64,000 bases of DNA from Gilliamella sp. Pas-s25 (GCF_009795885.1 NZ_WTEV01000002.1:124001-188000); one strand, 5' to 3'; counted from the first letter of the stretch, positions 23,371-30,411 are shown. A program made the numbers and translations. Notes: generated from the sequence alone by a model not told the origin.

Positions 23371-23389
23371 TAGCTCTTTAAAAATCAGG
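23371..23389 (+). promoter_or_regulatory. boxA-like site, copy 3
   Basis: TAGCTCTTTAAAAATCAGG, combining the left part of copy 1 and the right part of copy 2. It lies 41 bases before the first plus-strand early gene. Confidence 0.58.
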
Positions 23390-23429
23390 AACAGCATTAA
23401 CTAAGTGTTTAATCATTTTGGAGGTTTGT

Positions 23430-23639
23430 ATGTTGGCTCAAAATAATCTTTTATCTGGAACAGATAAAGAAAAAATAAAAAACGCAATTTTAGAAAGCGT
23501 CTCTAAAGCAGATGCTAGTTGTTACGCTAGCCTTGAAAAATTAGCCTTACAAGTTTGCAAGGCTATTAGTACAGTTAATTCTTATCCAGAGGATCATCCC
23601 CAAGGTCACTCTCTAAACGTGACGATAGCTCTAAAATAA
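23430..23639 (+). CDS. Small early protein
   Basis: A 69-residue helical protein (DKEKIKNAILESVSKADASC then LEKLALQVCKAISTVNS). ATG 23430 is preceded by GGAGG at ideal distance; the upstream TTG is not needed. It is the first plus-strand gene after PL. Unknown function. Its last 65 bases overlap the 3' end of a convergent minus-strand gene. Confidence 0.6.
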   Translation: MLAQNNLLSGTDKEKIKNAILESVSKADASCYASLEKLALQVCKAISTVNSYPEDHPQGHSLNVTIALK

Positions 23640-23763
23640 AATCAGCTACATCATCAGCCGATTTTTTATCATAAGAGTCAGAAGAAATTATTGCATTTGG
23701 GTTAGTTTGTAAAATTTCTCTCGCTATTGCTATAGCAAATTTTTCTGCCTGATATTTTTTCAT
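23575..23763 (-). CDS. Small helical protein, antisense
   Basis: A 62-residue protein, MKKYQAEKFAIAIAREILQT followed by a Ser/Asp-rich segment and SADDVADFILELSSRLESDL. AAGGA precedes ATG 23763. It converges with and overlaps the preceding plus-strand gene. No known family; resembles many tiny phage early proteins. Confidence 0.5.
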   Translation of the reverse strand: MKKYQAEKFAIAIAREILQTNPNAIISSDSYDKKSADDVADFILELSSRLESDLGDDPLDKN

Positions 23764-23919
23764 ATTGTTTCCTTTTTTATCTGTTGTGGTTGTTTAAATT
23801 ATATCAAAATTCCTTGCTGTTGTGGTGACAAAAAGGACACTTGAGCCTAACAAGTATAAAGATAGGCACACTTAGTTAATGCAGTTCCTGATTACAGAAT
23901 GTTAGTGGAGTAAATCGTA

Positions 23920-23949
23920 CGCTCTTGGAGTGCAGACCAGAGCGTTTTT
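23920..23949 (+). promoter_or_regulatory. AGTGCAGA-loop hairpin followed by T-run
   Basis: Arms CGCTCTTGG and CCAGAGCG (8 bp, one bulged T) enclose AGTGCAGA, and TTTTTATT follows, so this copy may also act as an intrinsic terminator. GTGGAGTAAA lies just upstream. Confidence 0.65.
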
Positions 23950-23964
23950 ATTACTAACAAACCA

Positions 23965-23990
23965 TGTGTGTCCTGTGCAGAGGGCTCACG
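23965..23990 (+). promoter_or_regulatory. Weaker repeated-family hairpin before the 255-residue gene
   Basis: TCC and GGG close around a GTGCAGA-containing loop, with a possible outer GTG/CAC pairing and mismatches between. The stem is poor, but the position and the TTGTGGAGG site 22 bases later match the other copies. Confidence 0.45.
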
Positions 23991-24025
23991 AACAAAATTA
24001 TTTACAACATTTGTGGAGGATGGAA

Positions 24026-24793
24026 ATGACAGATAAAACATTAAAAGACTTGTTATTAGAAGGTGTTGACCGTTTTAATAATAGTGATAAACCTGCATCA
24101 ATAATTGATGAAGCACTTGAAGGATTATTTAAAAATGCAATTGAAAGCGAGCTTAGCCCGTATGGCGATTTTGGGCGAGCGGTAAAAGAGGCGGTCAAAG
24201 AAACATTACCTGCCAATATTCAAGATGTTATTTCTCTACCTAAATATAACCAATTAATTGTCAACTCACTTCAACAGCAATGGCTTTCATCGAATGTTGA
24301 GCAAAATTTTGTGGATAAAGCGACAAAAATGCTTAATAACATTATTAATGAATACCCTATTCCTGAATATATTTATCTTTCTGATTTACTGGAGGCTTTT
24401 GTTGAAGAATATGCAGAGGAAGCAATGGAAAACGATTGGGACAACCCAGACATTCGGATCAATGAAAGTGATTATGACCATGACTATATTAGTATCTATT
24501 TTGATAAGAAGCCTAAAGAGAGTTATTTAGAAAGACCTAAATACTTATTGGATAACAACCTAGGTTGTTGCCGTTTAGACGAAAAAATAAAAGGTAAATG
24601 CGGCGAATATGATGATGAATATTACGCTTATGAAGTTTATTCAGCAAGAATTGCTGGCGAATGTATTGGAAAATTGATTCAACCTACAAACACAAAATAT
24701 CAAAACTTAATTATTGCTCTTTATTACGGACAATCAAAACTTGTATTTGACTGTGATATAGACGACTTTATTTACCCGAACCATTGCGATTAA
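24026..24793 (+). CDS. Hypothetical early left protein
   Basis: A 255-residue acidic protein, no family recognised. The N-terminal half is helical (LKDLLLEGVDRFNNSDKPAS, AVKEAVKETLPANIQDVISL) and the C-terminal half is rich in Asp/Tyr (CGEYDDEYYAYEVYSARIAG). ATG 24026 was chosen because GTGGAGG ends six bases upstream; the ATG at 24020 is too close and longer frames lack a site. Located before rdgC in the early operon. Confidence 0.65.
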   Translation: MTDKTLKDLLLEGVDRFNNSDKPASIIDEALEGLFKNAIESELSPYGDFGRAVKEAVKETLPANIQDVISLPKYNQLIVNSLQQQWLSSNVEQNFVDKATKMLNNIINEYPIPEYIYLSDLLEAFVEEYAEEAMENDWDNPDIRINESDYDHDYISIYFDKKPKESYLERPKYLLDNNLGCCRLDEKIKGKCGEYDDEYYAYEVYSARIAGECIGKLIQPTNTKYQNLIIALYYGQSKLVFDCDIDDFIYPNHCD

Positions 24794-24799
24794 TTAAAC

Positions 24800-24817
24800 A
24801 TCTTAGTGCAGAAAGAT
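24800..24817 (+). promoter_or_regulatory. AGTGCAGA-loop hairpin before rdgC
   Basis: Arms ATCTT and AAGAT (5 bp) enclose AGTGCAGA. TGTGGAGTATTAA follows 11 bases later and leads into ATG 24843. Confidence 0.68.
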
Positions 24818-24842
24818 AAAATAAAAATGTGGAGTATTAAAT

Positions 24843-25730
24843 ATGTTTTTCAAAAACCTAATTATTTATCAATTCGATAAAAACAGTAGCATAGAACGTT
24901 TAGACAACAACATGTTAAAAAACATGGCGTTCACACCATGCGGACCAACGGACTCAATTAAAAAAGGTTTTGTTTCGCCAATTAATGACGATGACGTATT
25001 AAAATTACAGGTCCAAGGGCACTCATTATTAAAGTTACGCATTGAAAGCAAACTGCTACCGGCATCTGTTATCAAGAAAAAAACTTCTGAACGAATTGAA
25101 CAGCTTGAACAAAAACTTGGTCGTAGCGCAACTAAGAGCGAAAAACATTGTGTAAAAGATGAGGTTATTATTGACTTATTGCCCGTTGCATTCACAAAAG
25201 ATCAATACGTCTATGTTTGGATTAATGATAAAGATAAATTTATAGCGGTAGAAACAGCCAGCTTTAAAAAAGCCGAAGACGTTCTTGCGCTGATAAGAAA
25301 AGAATTAGGCGCATTAGCACTCAAACCACTTTCTGTTGAAAACAATATATCATTCACGTTAAAAGAATGGGTATGTAATGACAGCACTCCACCTAACTTT
25401 TTTGTACTCAATGATGCAATGTTAGCCGACCCATTAGACGGTAATGGAAAAATAAAACTTATTGACGAAAACCTCACTGCAGAAGAAGTCAAAAGTTATC
25501 TAAATGGTGGGCATGAAATTAAATCGCTATCGTTCTCATATAAACAGCAAACAGTTTTTACAGTAAATACTGAGCTCGTTTTTTCCAAAATTAGCTATTC
25601 ATCTGAAATGTTAGATGAAAATAGCGATATCTCACTAGATGATAAAGCAAAACGAATAGAAGCTGATTTCTTTTTAGTTGCTAATGAACTAGCTAATTTA
25701 ATCAACGATTTTACTAAAGCGGTGCAATAA
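24843..25730 (+). CDS. rdgC: Recombination-associated protein RdgC
   Basis: A 295-residue RdgC, a ring-shaped DNA-binding protein that modulates RecA loading. The start MFFKNLIIYQFDKNSS, the segment PCGPTDSIKKGF (family GW/GF motif after P-G), KTSERIEQLEQKLGRSATKS and DLLPVAFTKDQYVYVWIND are strongly conserved family features. Length equals that of host RdgC. It lies within the phage early operon, so the phage brings its own RecA modulator. A structured RNA candidate follows the stop codon. Confidence 0.94.
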   Translation: MFFKNLIIYQFDKNSSIERLDNNMLKNMAFTPCGPTDSIKKGFVSPINDDDVLKLQVQGHSLLKLRIESKLLPASVIKKKTSERIEQLEQKLGRSATKSEKHCVKDEVIIDLLPVAFTKDQYVYVWINDKDKFIAVETASFKKAEDVLALIRKELGALALKPLSVENNISFTLKEWVCNDSTPPNFFVLNDAMLADPLDGNGKIKLIDENLTAEEVKSYLNGGHEIKSLSFSYKQQTVFTVNTELVFSKISYSSEMLDENSDISLDDKAKRIEADFFLVANELANLINDFTKAVQ

Positions 25731-25734
25731 CGTA

Positions 25735-25911
25735 GGTGGCGTCTGGTATATGCGTTGATAATTAGTGTTAGCAGTGATCTGTTCCTTAGCAGTTAGCCCA
25801 CTAATTTGAAATATACAAGCCAAAATGCTTTCCAGACGGTAGCCACGCCGTTGGCGACAGAGTGGCAATTACTTAATACAACAATAGTTAACTGCTAAGA
25901 GGAGTTTATAA
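25735..25911 (+). ncRNA. Candidate structured leader RNA with RBS-proximal pseudoknot
   Basis: The gap after rdgC shows nested complementary segments. P1: GTGGC+GTCTGG (25736-25746) with CCAGAC (25832-25837) and GCCAC (25842-25846). P2: TATAT (25747-25751) with ATATA (25811-25815). P3: AATTAGTG (25760-25767) with CACTAATT (25799-25806). P4: AGCAG/CTGTT (25770-25783). Pseudoknot: CTTAGCAGTTAGC (25785-25797) with GTTAACTGCTAAG (25887-25899), 13 bp with one G-U, ending exactly beside AGGAG (25900-25904). GCCAC can alternatively pair with GTGGC at 25862-25866, enclosing GCC/GGC. These are hand-found pairings; folding energies were not computed. Confidence 0.6.
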
Positions 25912-26094
25912 TTGGCTAAGTTTATTGAGGTAACAGACCAAGACGGTAAGATGTTAGTTAACATAGAATGCATTATTTATATTCAAGAAACCGATAGTAT
26001 TGAAACAGTTATTGAAATACTTAATGACAAAACCCTTTTTGTTCAAGAGCCATACGAAGAAATAAAATCAAAACTGGAGATTGCTAATGCCTAA
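25912..26094 (+). CDS. FlbD-like small protein, TTG start
   Basis: A 60-residue protein with the layout of FlbD-type small proteins: a strand (FIEVTDQDGKMLVNIECIIY), then ETDSIETVIEILNDKTLFVQ and a closing helix (PYEEIKSKLEIANA). The start is TTG 25912, seven bases after AGGAG; no upstream ATG exists and the first internal ATG would remove the first strand. Its translation start is next to the structured RNA. Role in phage unknown. Confidence 0.65.
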   Translation: MAKFIEVTDQDGKMLVNIECIIYIQETDSIETVIEILNDKTLFVQEPYEEIKSKLEIANA

Positions 26095-26302
26095 ATTAAA
26101 TTGGCGTGATGCTAGCAAAGAGTTGCCTGACGGCACCGATGAAGACGGACTTCCAATGATGTGCTTGACATTATCGTTTCATAAAAATAAACCAGTGTTT
26201 AGTGAAAATTGGATTCATAGTACAACAAAAACGTGGGCGTATGGTGATGATAAAGTTAAATATTGGGTTTATCTAAGTGAAATACCATTGCCTGAGGAGT
26301 AA
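26087..26302 (+). CDS. DUF551-like small protein
   Basis: A 71-residue protein. WRDASKELPDGTDEDGLPM and the ending VKYWVYLSEIPLPEE match the usual frame of DUF551 proteins (W...LP at the start, W-x-PLPE at the end) common in enterobacterial phages. ATG 26087 is preceded by TGGAG and overlaps the previous stop by eight bases. Function unknown. Confidence 0.65.
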   Translation: MPKLNWRDASKELPDGTDEDGLPMMCLTLSFHKNKPVFSENWIHSTTKTWAYGDDKVKYWVYLSEIPLPEE

Positions 26303-26305
26303 ATT

Positions 26306-26569
26306 ATGATTACAGATGAAGAGTGGAAAAAGCTAAAAGTTGGGGATGTTATTTGGTATACAGATCAACATGCATTAACTCCCGAAAAATTAATAATCAC
26401 AAAAATAACCAAAAATAGTGTTTATTGTGACAAGACAAGGATTGATAAGGAGAGTTATTTATTGCATTCAAGTTTAAACGACGCAACGCGAGCTGTAAAT
26501 TTTAGATTAGAAAAACGAATTGAAAAAATACAGCATCAAATTGACAAAAATTTAAAACAACTGGAGTAA
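26306..26569 (+). CDS. Hypothetical early protein
   Basis: An 87-residue protein, MITDEEWKKLKVGDVIWYTD, with a probable small beta-barrel N-terminus (KVGDVIWYT, KITKNSVYC) and a C-terminal charged helix (RLEKRIEKIQHQIDKNLKQL). GAGGAG precedes the ATG. Unknown function; tightly packed with neighbours (3 and 2 bases). Confidence 0.6.
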   Translation: MITDEEWKKLKVGDVIWYTDQHALTPEKLIITKITKNSVYCDKTRIDKESYLLHSSLNDATRAVNFRLEKRIEKIQHQIDKNLKQLE

Positions 26570-26571
26570 GA

Positions 26572-26760
26572 ATGAGCGTGATTATGTCAACTAATAAACC
26601 GGTTAGAGTGGACCAAATAAGTTTGGTTTGTTCAATTATGAAAGAAATAGATGAACAAAACAATGGTTGTTTTATCACATATGATCAGATGAACACAATC
26701 ATAAAAGCCGCAAATATTATATGCGATGAATTTAATAATAAGGATTCTAAAAAAGAATAA
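26572..26760 (+). CDS. Hypothetical early protein
   Basis: A 62-residue protein (VRVDQISLVCSIMKEIDEQN, CFITYDQMNTIIKAANIICD), helical, no family recognised. TGGAG lies just upstream of ATG 26572; a second ATG at 26584 is possible. Belongs to the same compact operon. Confidence 0.55.
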   Translation: MSVIMSTNKPVRVDQISLVCSIMKEIDEQNNGCFITYDQMNTIIKAANIICDEFNNKDSKKE

Positions 26761-26784
26761 TTTTTCAAGAATTTTTAAATTACA

Positions 26785-26806
26785 AATAACGAGTGCAGAC
26801 GTTATT
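26785..26806 (+). promoter_or_regulatory. AGTGCAGA-loop hairpin before the HD hydrolase
   Basis: Arms AATAACG and CGTTATT (7 bp) enclose AGTGCAGA. TGTGGAGTATTAAT begins seven bases later and leads into ATG 26828. Confidence 0.72.
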
Positions 26807-26827
26807 AATTAAATGTGGAGTATTAAT

Positions 26828-27343
26828 ATGACTTGGATTACAACCTATTCAGGGTTACATTTTGATTACAAAAACCCTATCATCGATTCAATCTGTATTG
26901 AAGATATCGCAAAAGGCTTATCTCATGAATGCCGTTACACTGGGCAGCTTGATAGATTTTATTCTGTAGCTCAACATTCTATTGAATGTAGTTACGTTGT
27001 TGCCGATAAATTTAAATTAGAAGCATTGTTACATGATGCTGTTGAAGCGTACTGCAAAGACATCCCGTCACCACTAAAAAAATTATTACCTGATTACCGC
27101 CTGGTTGAAGACAAGGTTGATCAAGTTATCAGGCAAAAATTTAATTTGCCATTAACTATTTCTCCCGAAGTTAAACAAGCTGACCTTATTTTATTAGCAA
27201 CTGAGCATCGTGATATAGCTAATGATGGCAAAGAATGGCCAATGTTGAAAGGCATTCCATTGCTTGAGAGAAAAATAGAGCCTGTACCAAGTGGTGTTGC
27301 TTATAACCGCTTCATGCGTCGATTTTATGAGTTGTTGGGGTGA
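26828..27343 (+). CDS. HD-domain phosphohydrolase (YfbR-like)
   Basis: A 171-residue HD hydrolase. Metal ligands are visible in YSVAQHSIECSYVVAD (His), KLEALLHDAVEAYCKDIPSP (HD) and LLATEHRDIA. Phage members of this family act on nucleotides, and YfbR is a 5'-nucleotidase, so a role in reshaping nucleotide pools is plausible. The start is ATG 26828 (MTWITTYSG) after GTGGAG, not the in-frame ATG inside that site. Confidence 0.85.
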   Translation: MTWITTYSGLHFDYKNPIIDSICIEDIAKGLSHECRYTGQLDRFYSVAQHSIECSYVVADKFKLEALLHDAVEAYCKDIPSPLKKLLPDYRLVEDKVDQVIRQKFNLPLTISPEVKQADLILLATEHRDIANDGKEWPMLKGIPLLERKIEPVPSGVAYNRFMRRFYELLG

Positions 27344-27348
27344 AAATT

Positions 27349-28197
27349 ATGATTAAGATTAAAAACTTCATTCCGGCAAGGCAATTCAAACATAACCCAA
27401 ATAGATTTAATGTTATGTCATCAGGCATGGGGACTCAATCAAACGCAATTATTTGTATGATCCATGCAGGAATTTTACCAAAACCAGATGTTATTGTTGC
27501 TGCTGATACAGAGCGAGAAGCTTCAAACGTATTTGAGTATCAAAAAAAACACATTCAACCTTTATGTGATGAAATGAACATTCCATATTATATAGTTCCA
27601 AAATCACAATTTACTAATGTTGATTTAGTTCAGCCATCTTCTGGCATGACTTTAGCCGGATATTATTCAGAGTGGGATGGTCGAAAAGAAAATGGAGAAT
27701 GCAGAGGAAAACAACCAGGATACTGTTCAGCTCGATGGAAAAGAGAAGTAATAGAACGGTTTTTAAATAAAAAATACGGGCAATCATATCTAACCAAAAG
27801 AGGGGTCGATATGTGGATGGGGATGTCACTAGATGAGCCCAAACGCATCAAAGTAACAACAGGCAAGTGGCATCGTGTTTACCCGCTATTTGAAATGATG
27901 ATTACAAGACAAATGGCAATTCAATTTGTTGAGCAATATGGCTTACCCACTCCTCCCCGTTCTGCATGCTGGATGTGTCCAAACAGAAGAGAAAGCGAGT
28001 GGTTATGGATGAAAGAAAATGTTCCAGAAGATTTTAAAAAAGCATGTGAACACGAGAAAGAAATACAGAAAGATAATCCTCATCTCTGGTTAACAAAATA
28101 TGGAGTCCCTCTTGCAGACGCCCCTCTAAAATCAAACGGAATGGATGAGCAATTAGATTTAGTTCAGTTCTGCGATTCTGGAATGTGTTTTGTTTAA
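27349..28197 (+). CDS. PP-loop ATPase, PAPS reductase-like
   Basis: About 282 residues with the PP-loop motif in NVMSSGMGTQSNAIICMIHA (SGMGTQS, a variant of SGGxDS) followed by DVIVAADTERE. Cysteines in GYCSARWKREV and SACWMCPNRRESEW may bind a metal or cluster. The family is common in phages and is annotated as phosphoadenosine phosphosulfate reductase-like, but sulfate reduction is unlikely here; nucleotide or nucleic-acid thiolation-type chemistry is an inference. ATG 27349 follows a GGGGTG site. Confidence 0.72.
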   Translation: MIKIKNFIPARQFKHNPNRFNVMSSGMGTQSNAIICMIHAGILPKPDVIVAADTEREASNVFEYQKKHIQPLCDEMNIPYYIVPKSQFTNVDLVQPSSGMTLAGYYSEWDGRKENGECRGKQPGYCSARWKREVIERFLNKKYGQSYLTKRGVDMWMGMSLDEPKRIKVTTGKWHRVYPLFEMMITRQMAIQFVEQYGLPTPPRSACWMCPNRRESEWLWMKENVPEDFKKACEHEKEIQKDNPHLWLTKYGVPLADAPLKSNGMDEQLDLVQFCDSGMCFV

Positions 28198-28233
28198 CAC
28201 GATAAACAAATTAAATAACTATAGGAAGTAAAA

Positions 28234-28950
28234 ATGGCAGAATATGGCGTAAAGGTTAATAGTTCTAATTTTATTGAAATCTCATCTGGGCAACAAAAGT
28301 TTTTAGTTCTAACTACTGCACGTGATCCCATGATTGGGGACATATTAATTATCAAGGATAGAAACGATCCTGGTAACTCAGTTGAAGCGATTATTACCAG
28401 TTTTGACATTGAAGCAAATGGAATTGAAAACGGTTTTATCGTTGTCAGCATTGATATTAACTCCAAAGACCAAAGTGCAGTTGTAAAACAATCTCAAACA
28501 GATGAAAAGATTATTTTATTAAATAAGAAACTATCTGAATTAACTAAAAAATATAATGCATCATGCAACAATTACAACGAATTAGATAATGAAAAAACTA
28601 AAATTAATGAACTATTGAAAAAAGAAATAAAAAAAAGTGACAGTATGCAAGAAGAAATATCTTCACTAAAAGAGGAAATCTCAAAACAAAAAAATGAGTT
28701 AGCAAGAAATCATAACACAATAAAAGACCTTCAATCTGAGGTTAAGAAGCAAAAGGATAGCATAGAATGGTATCAAGTTCGAAATGATGAGTTAGCTAAT
28801 TTAAATGCATCTTTGAACCAGGAAATACATAGCATAAAAAATAAAAATGACATTATGAATAAAGCAACCGAACATGTAGTTCCTGATAGTTATATCAAGC
28901 TAAGAAGCCTAACCAAAAACTTATTATCTTATATCGATAGTAATTTATAA
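28234..28950 (+). CDS. DUF3850/ASCH-like domain fused to coiled coil
   Basis: A 238-residue protein. Residues 5-80 resemble the DUF3850 (ASCH superfamily, PUA-like) pattern: SNFIEISSGQQKFLVLTTAR, DPMIGDILIIKDRND and IENGFIVVSIDIN. Residues 95-215 are a near-continuous coiled coil (EEISSLKEEISKQKNELARN and similar heptads). The C-terminal 25 residues (VVPDSYIKLRSLTKNLLSYI) are separate. An RNA-binding N-domain with a dimerising stalk is inferred. Confidence 0.6.
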   Translation: MAEYGVKVNSSNFIEISSGQQKFLVLTTARDPMIGDILIIKDRNDPGNSVEAIITSFDIEANGIENGFIVVSIDINSKDQSAVVKQSQTDEKIILLNKKLSELTKKYNASCNNYNELDNEKTKINELLKKEIKKSDSMQEEISSLKEEISKQKNELARNHNTIKDLQSEVKKQKDSIEWYQVRNDELANLNASLNQEIHSIKNKNDIMNKATEHVVPDSYIKLRSLTKNLLSYIDSNL

Positions 28951-28979
28951 CTGCAGTTAATAAATGCTAGAACGTAATT

Positions 28980-29462
28980 ATGAAAAAGAAGCGAAACAAA
29001 AAATATAACTCAACACTAAAATATCAACAAATATCTAGAATTGTGGCCAAAGATTACATGATCTTAGATATCACTGCTATTGATGTGTTTGTTTATTACA
29101 AAGGTTCTGAAATAAAACCTAAATCATTTGAAGCAAGGATGTTAAACGAAGTGCGTTATAAATGGCAAATAATGGCGGGTGTTATTTGTCGAGATCAGCT
29201 AAAACGCGAATATTTAAAAACCGACACATTTATAACGGCTAATGAGTATTTTACATCTGAACTATCTGATTATCTGGCAGAGTTTCAAGCTGATCTTTGG
29301 GAAACGGCCAACCCATTACATAGATTAACTCAATTCTGGTTAGCTACACCAAATAAAACTGAAATTACAGAACAAGTTGTCATGAAAATGATTAATAGTA
29401 AAAAAGGTTTTAATAATTTTATGACTGTGTATGAGTACCAACAAAGCAAAGTCACATTTTAA
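28980..29462 (+). CDS. Hypothetical protein
   Basis: A 160-residue protein with a basic start (MKKKRNKKYNSTLKYQQISR), an acidic/aromatic middle (FEARMLNEVRYKWQIMAGVI, SDYLAEFQADLWETANPLHR) and no recognised family. The gene has a weak ribosome site and lies 29 bases after the coiled-coil gene, across a CTGCAG palindrome flanked by TTTAT/ATAAA. Probably an early function. Confidence 0.6.
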   Translation: MKKKRNKKYNSTLKYQQISRIVAKDYMILDITAIDVFVYYKGSEIKPKSFEARMLNEVRYKWQIMAGVICRDQLKREYLKTDTFITANEYFTSELSDYLAEFQADLWETANPLHRLTQFWLATPNKTEITEQVVMKMINSKKGFNNFMTVYEYQQSKVTF

Positions 29463-29476
29463 ACGGAGTGATATAC

Positions 29477-29689
29477 ATGAATAAAATCAGATATTTAACA
29501 GAAGATAAATTATTGGAAATAGCTGGAAGTTACGATCGTGAAAACCCACCAACCACTGAGATGGTTATGGCTGTCGAAATACTAAATCGTAGAGCAGAAA
29601 TTATGTTAATAAAAAGAAAAGTTTATTCAACAAAACAAAGAATAGATAACGATATTGAAGAACTATATTTAGATATAGAACGACTATAA
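29477..29689 (+). CDS. Hypothetical early protein
   Basis: A 70-residue protein, MNKIRYLTEDKLLEIAGSYD then a charged helix (NRRAEIMLIKRKVYSTKQRI). ATG 29477 is preceded by GGAG at eight bases; the upstream GTG is rejected. No family recognised. Confidence 0.55.
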   Translation: MNKIRYLTEDKLLEIAGSYDRENPPTTEMVMAVEILNRRAEIMLIKRKVYSTKQRIDNDIEELYLDIERL

Positions 29690-29752
29690 AGCATGGAACA
29701 AGCGATTGAGGGCTAAATATGACTAGATATAGCAAACAAGGAGAAAATTAAA

Positions 29753-30352
29753 ATGACAATTAATACAGTTATTATTGATATTGAAACATTAGATACAAAA
29801 CCGTCGGCAATTATATTGTCAATTGGAGCATTTGCATTTGATAGATTTAATTTAAATGAAACGTTAGAAAAAATAGAAATGGTTGAAATTTCAGGTTGTT
29901 ACAGTGATCATCATCTATACCTGTCATGTGACCTGCCAGACCAATTATTTTATTCCAGTCGAACGATCAGCAATGAAACGCTAGAATGGTGGAGATCTCA
30001 AGTTGATAAAAAAATTGCATCCCCTGCACCAGGGCATTCTCACTTAGAAGAAGCTCTTAAGAAATTAATATCTAAAATAAATGAATGGAAAAAAATTAAC
30101 CCTGATATTGCATTTTATTTTAGAGGAACAAATTTTGACCCGATTATTTTAGAAAATGCATTCAATGAATATTCATTACAAACGCCGTGGTTATATTATC
30201 AGGTCAGAGATGTTAGAACATATATTGATGCATTAACACGAACAGCAAAAGGGAAAATTGAAAACTATACATCGTCATTTAATTTTTTAAAACATAACGC
30301 ACTACATGATGCAATGTTCGATGCAGAGCAAATGTGTTTGGTTTCAAAATAA
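29753..30352 (+). CDS. DEDD-type 3'-5' exonuclease
   Basis: A 199-residue exonuclease of the RNase T-like fold (Rv2179c/DUF5051-type, frequent in phages). Motif I is NTVIIDIETLDTKPSAIILS (D-x-E), motif II FYFRGTNFDPIILENAF (Asp), motif III KHNALHDAMFDAEQM (H-x4-D, DEDDh type). AGGAG precedes ATG 29753. It may trim nucleic acids in recombination or degrade host RNA; substrate unknown. Its stop overlaps the hairpin at 30351. Confidence 0.85.
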   Translation: MTINTVIIDIETLDTKPSAIILSIGAFAFDRFNLNETLEKIEMVEISGCYSDHHLYLSCDLPDQLFYSSRTISNETLEWWRSQVDKKIASPAPGHSHLEEALKKLISKINEWKKINPDIAFYFRGTNFDPIILENAFNEYSLQTPWLYYQVRDVRTYIDALTRTAKGKIENYTSSFNFLKHNALHDAMFDAEQMCLVSK

Positions 30353-30375
30353 TTGTTAAGTTGCAGATAACAATT
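30351..30375 (+). promoter_or_regulatory. Repeated-family hairpin before excisionase
   Basis: Arms AATTGTTA and TAACAATT pair perfectly (8 bp) around AGTTGCAGA, a one-base-longer form of the conserved loop. TTGTGGAGTAAAAGGAG follows 12 bases later. Confidence 0.7.
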
Positions 30376-30411
30376 ATTTAATAATTTTGTGGAGTAAAAG
30401 GAGTGCAAAAA

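Noticed and set aside
25735-25911. C4-type antisense RNA as explanation for the structured gap
   Set aside because: C4 RNAs act on antirepressor leaders and have two simple stems; the position, the nested stems and the RBS-adjacent pairing here differ.
28951-28979. CTGCAG palindrome flanked by TTTAT/ATAAA before the 160-residue gene, considered as a tenth copy of the hairpin family
   Set aside because: The loop lacks the AGTGCAGA pattern and no GTGGAG site follows.
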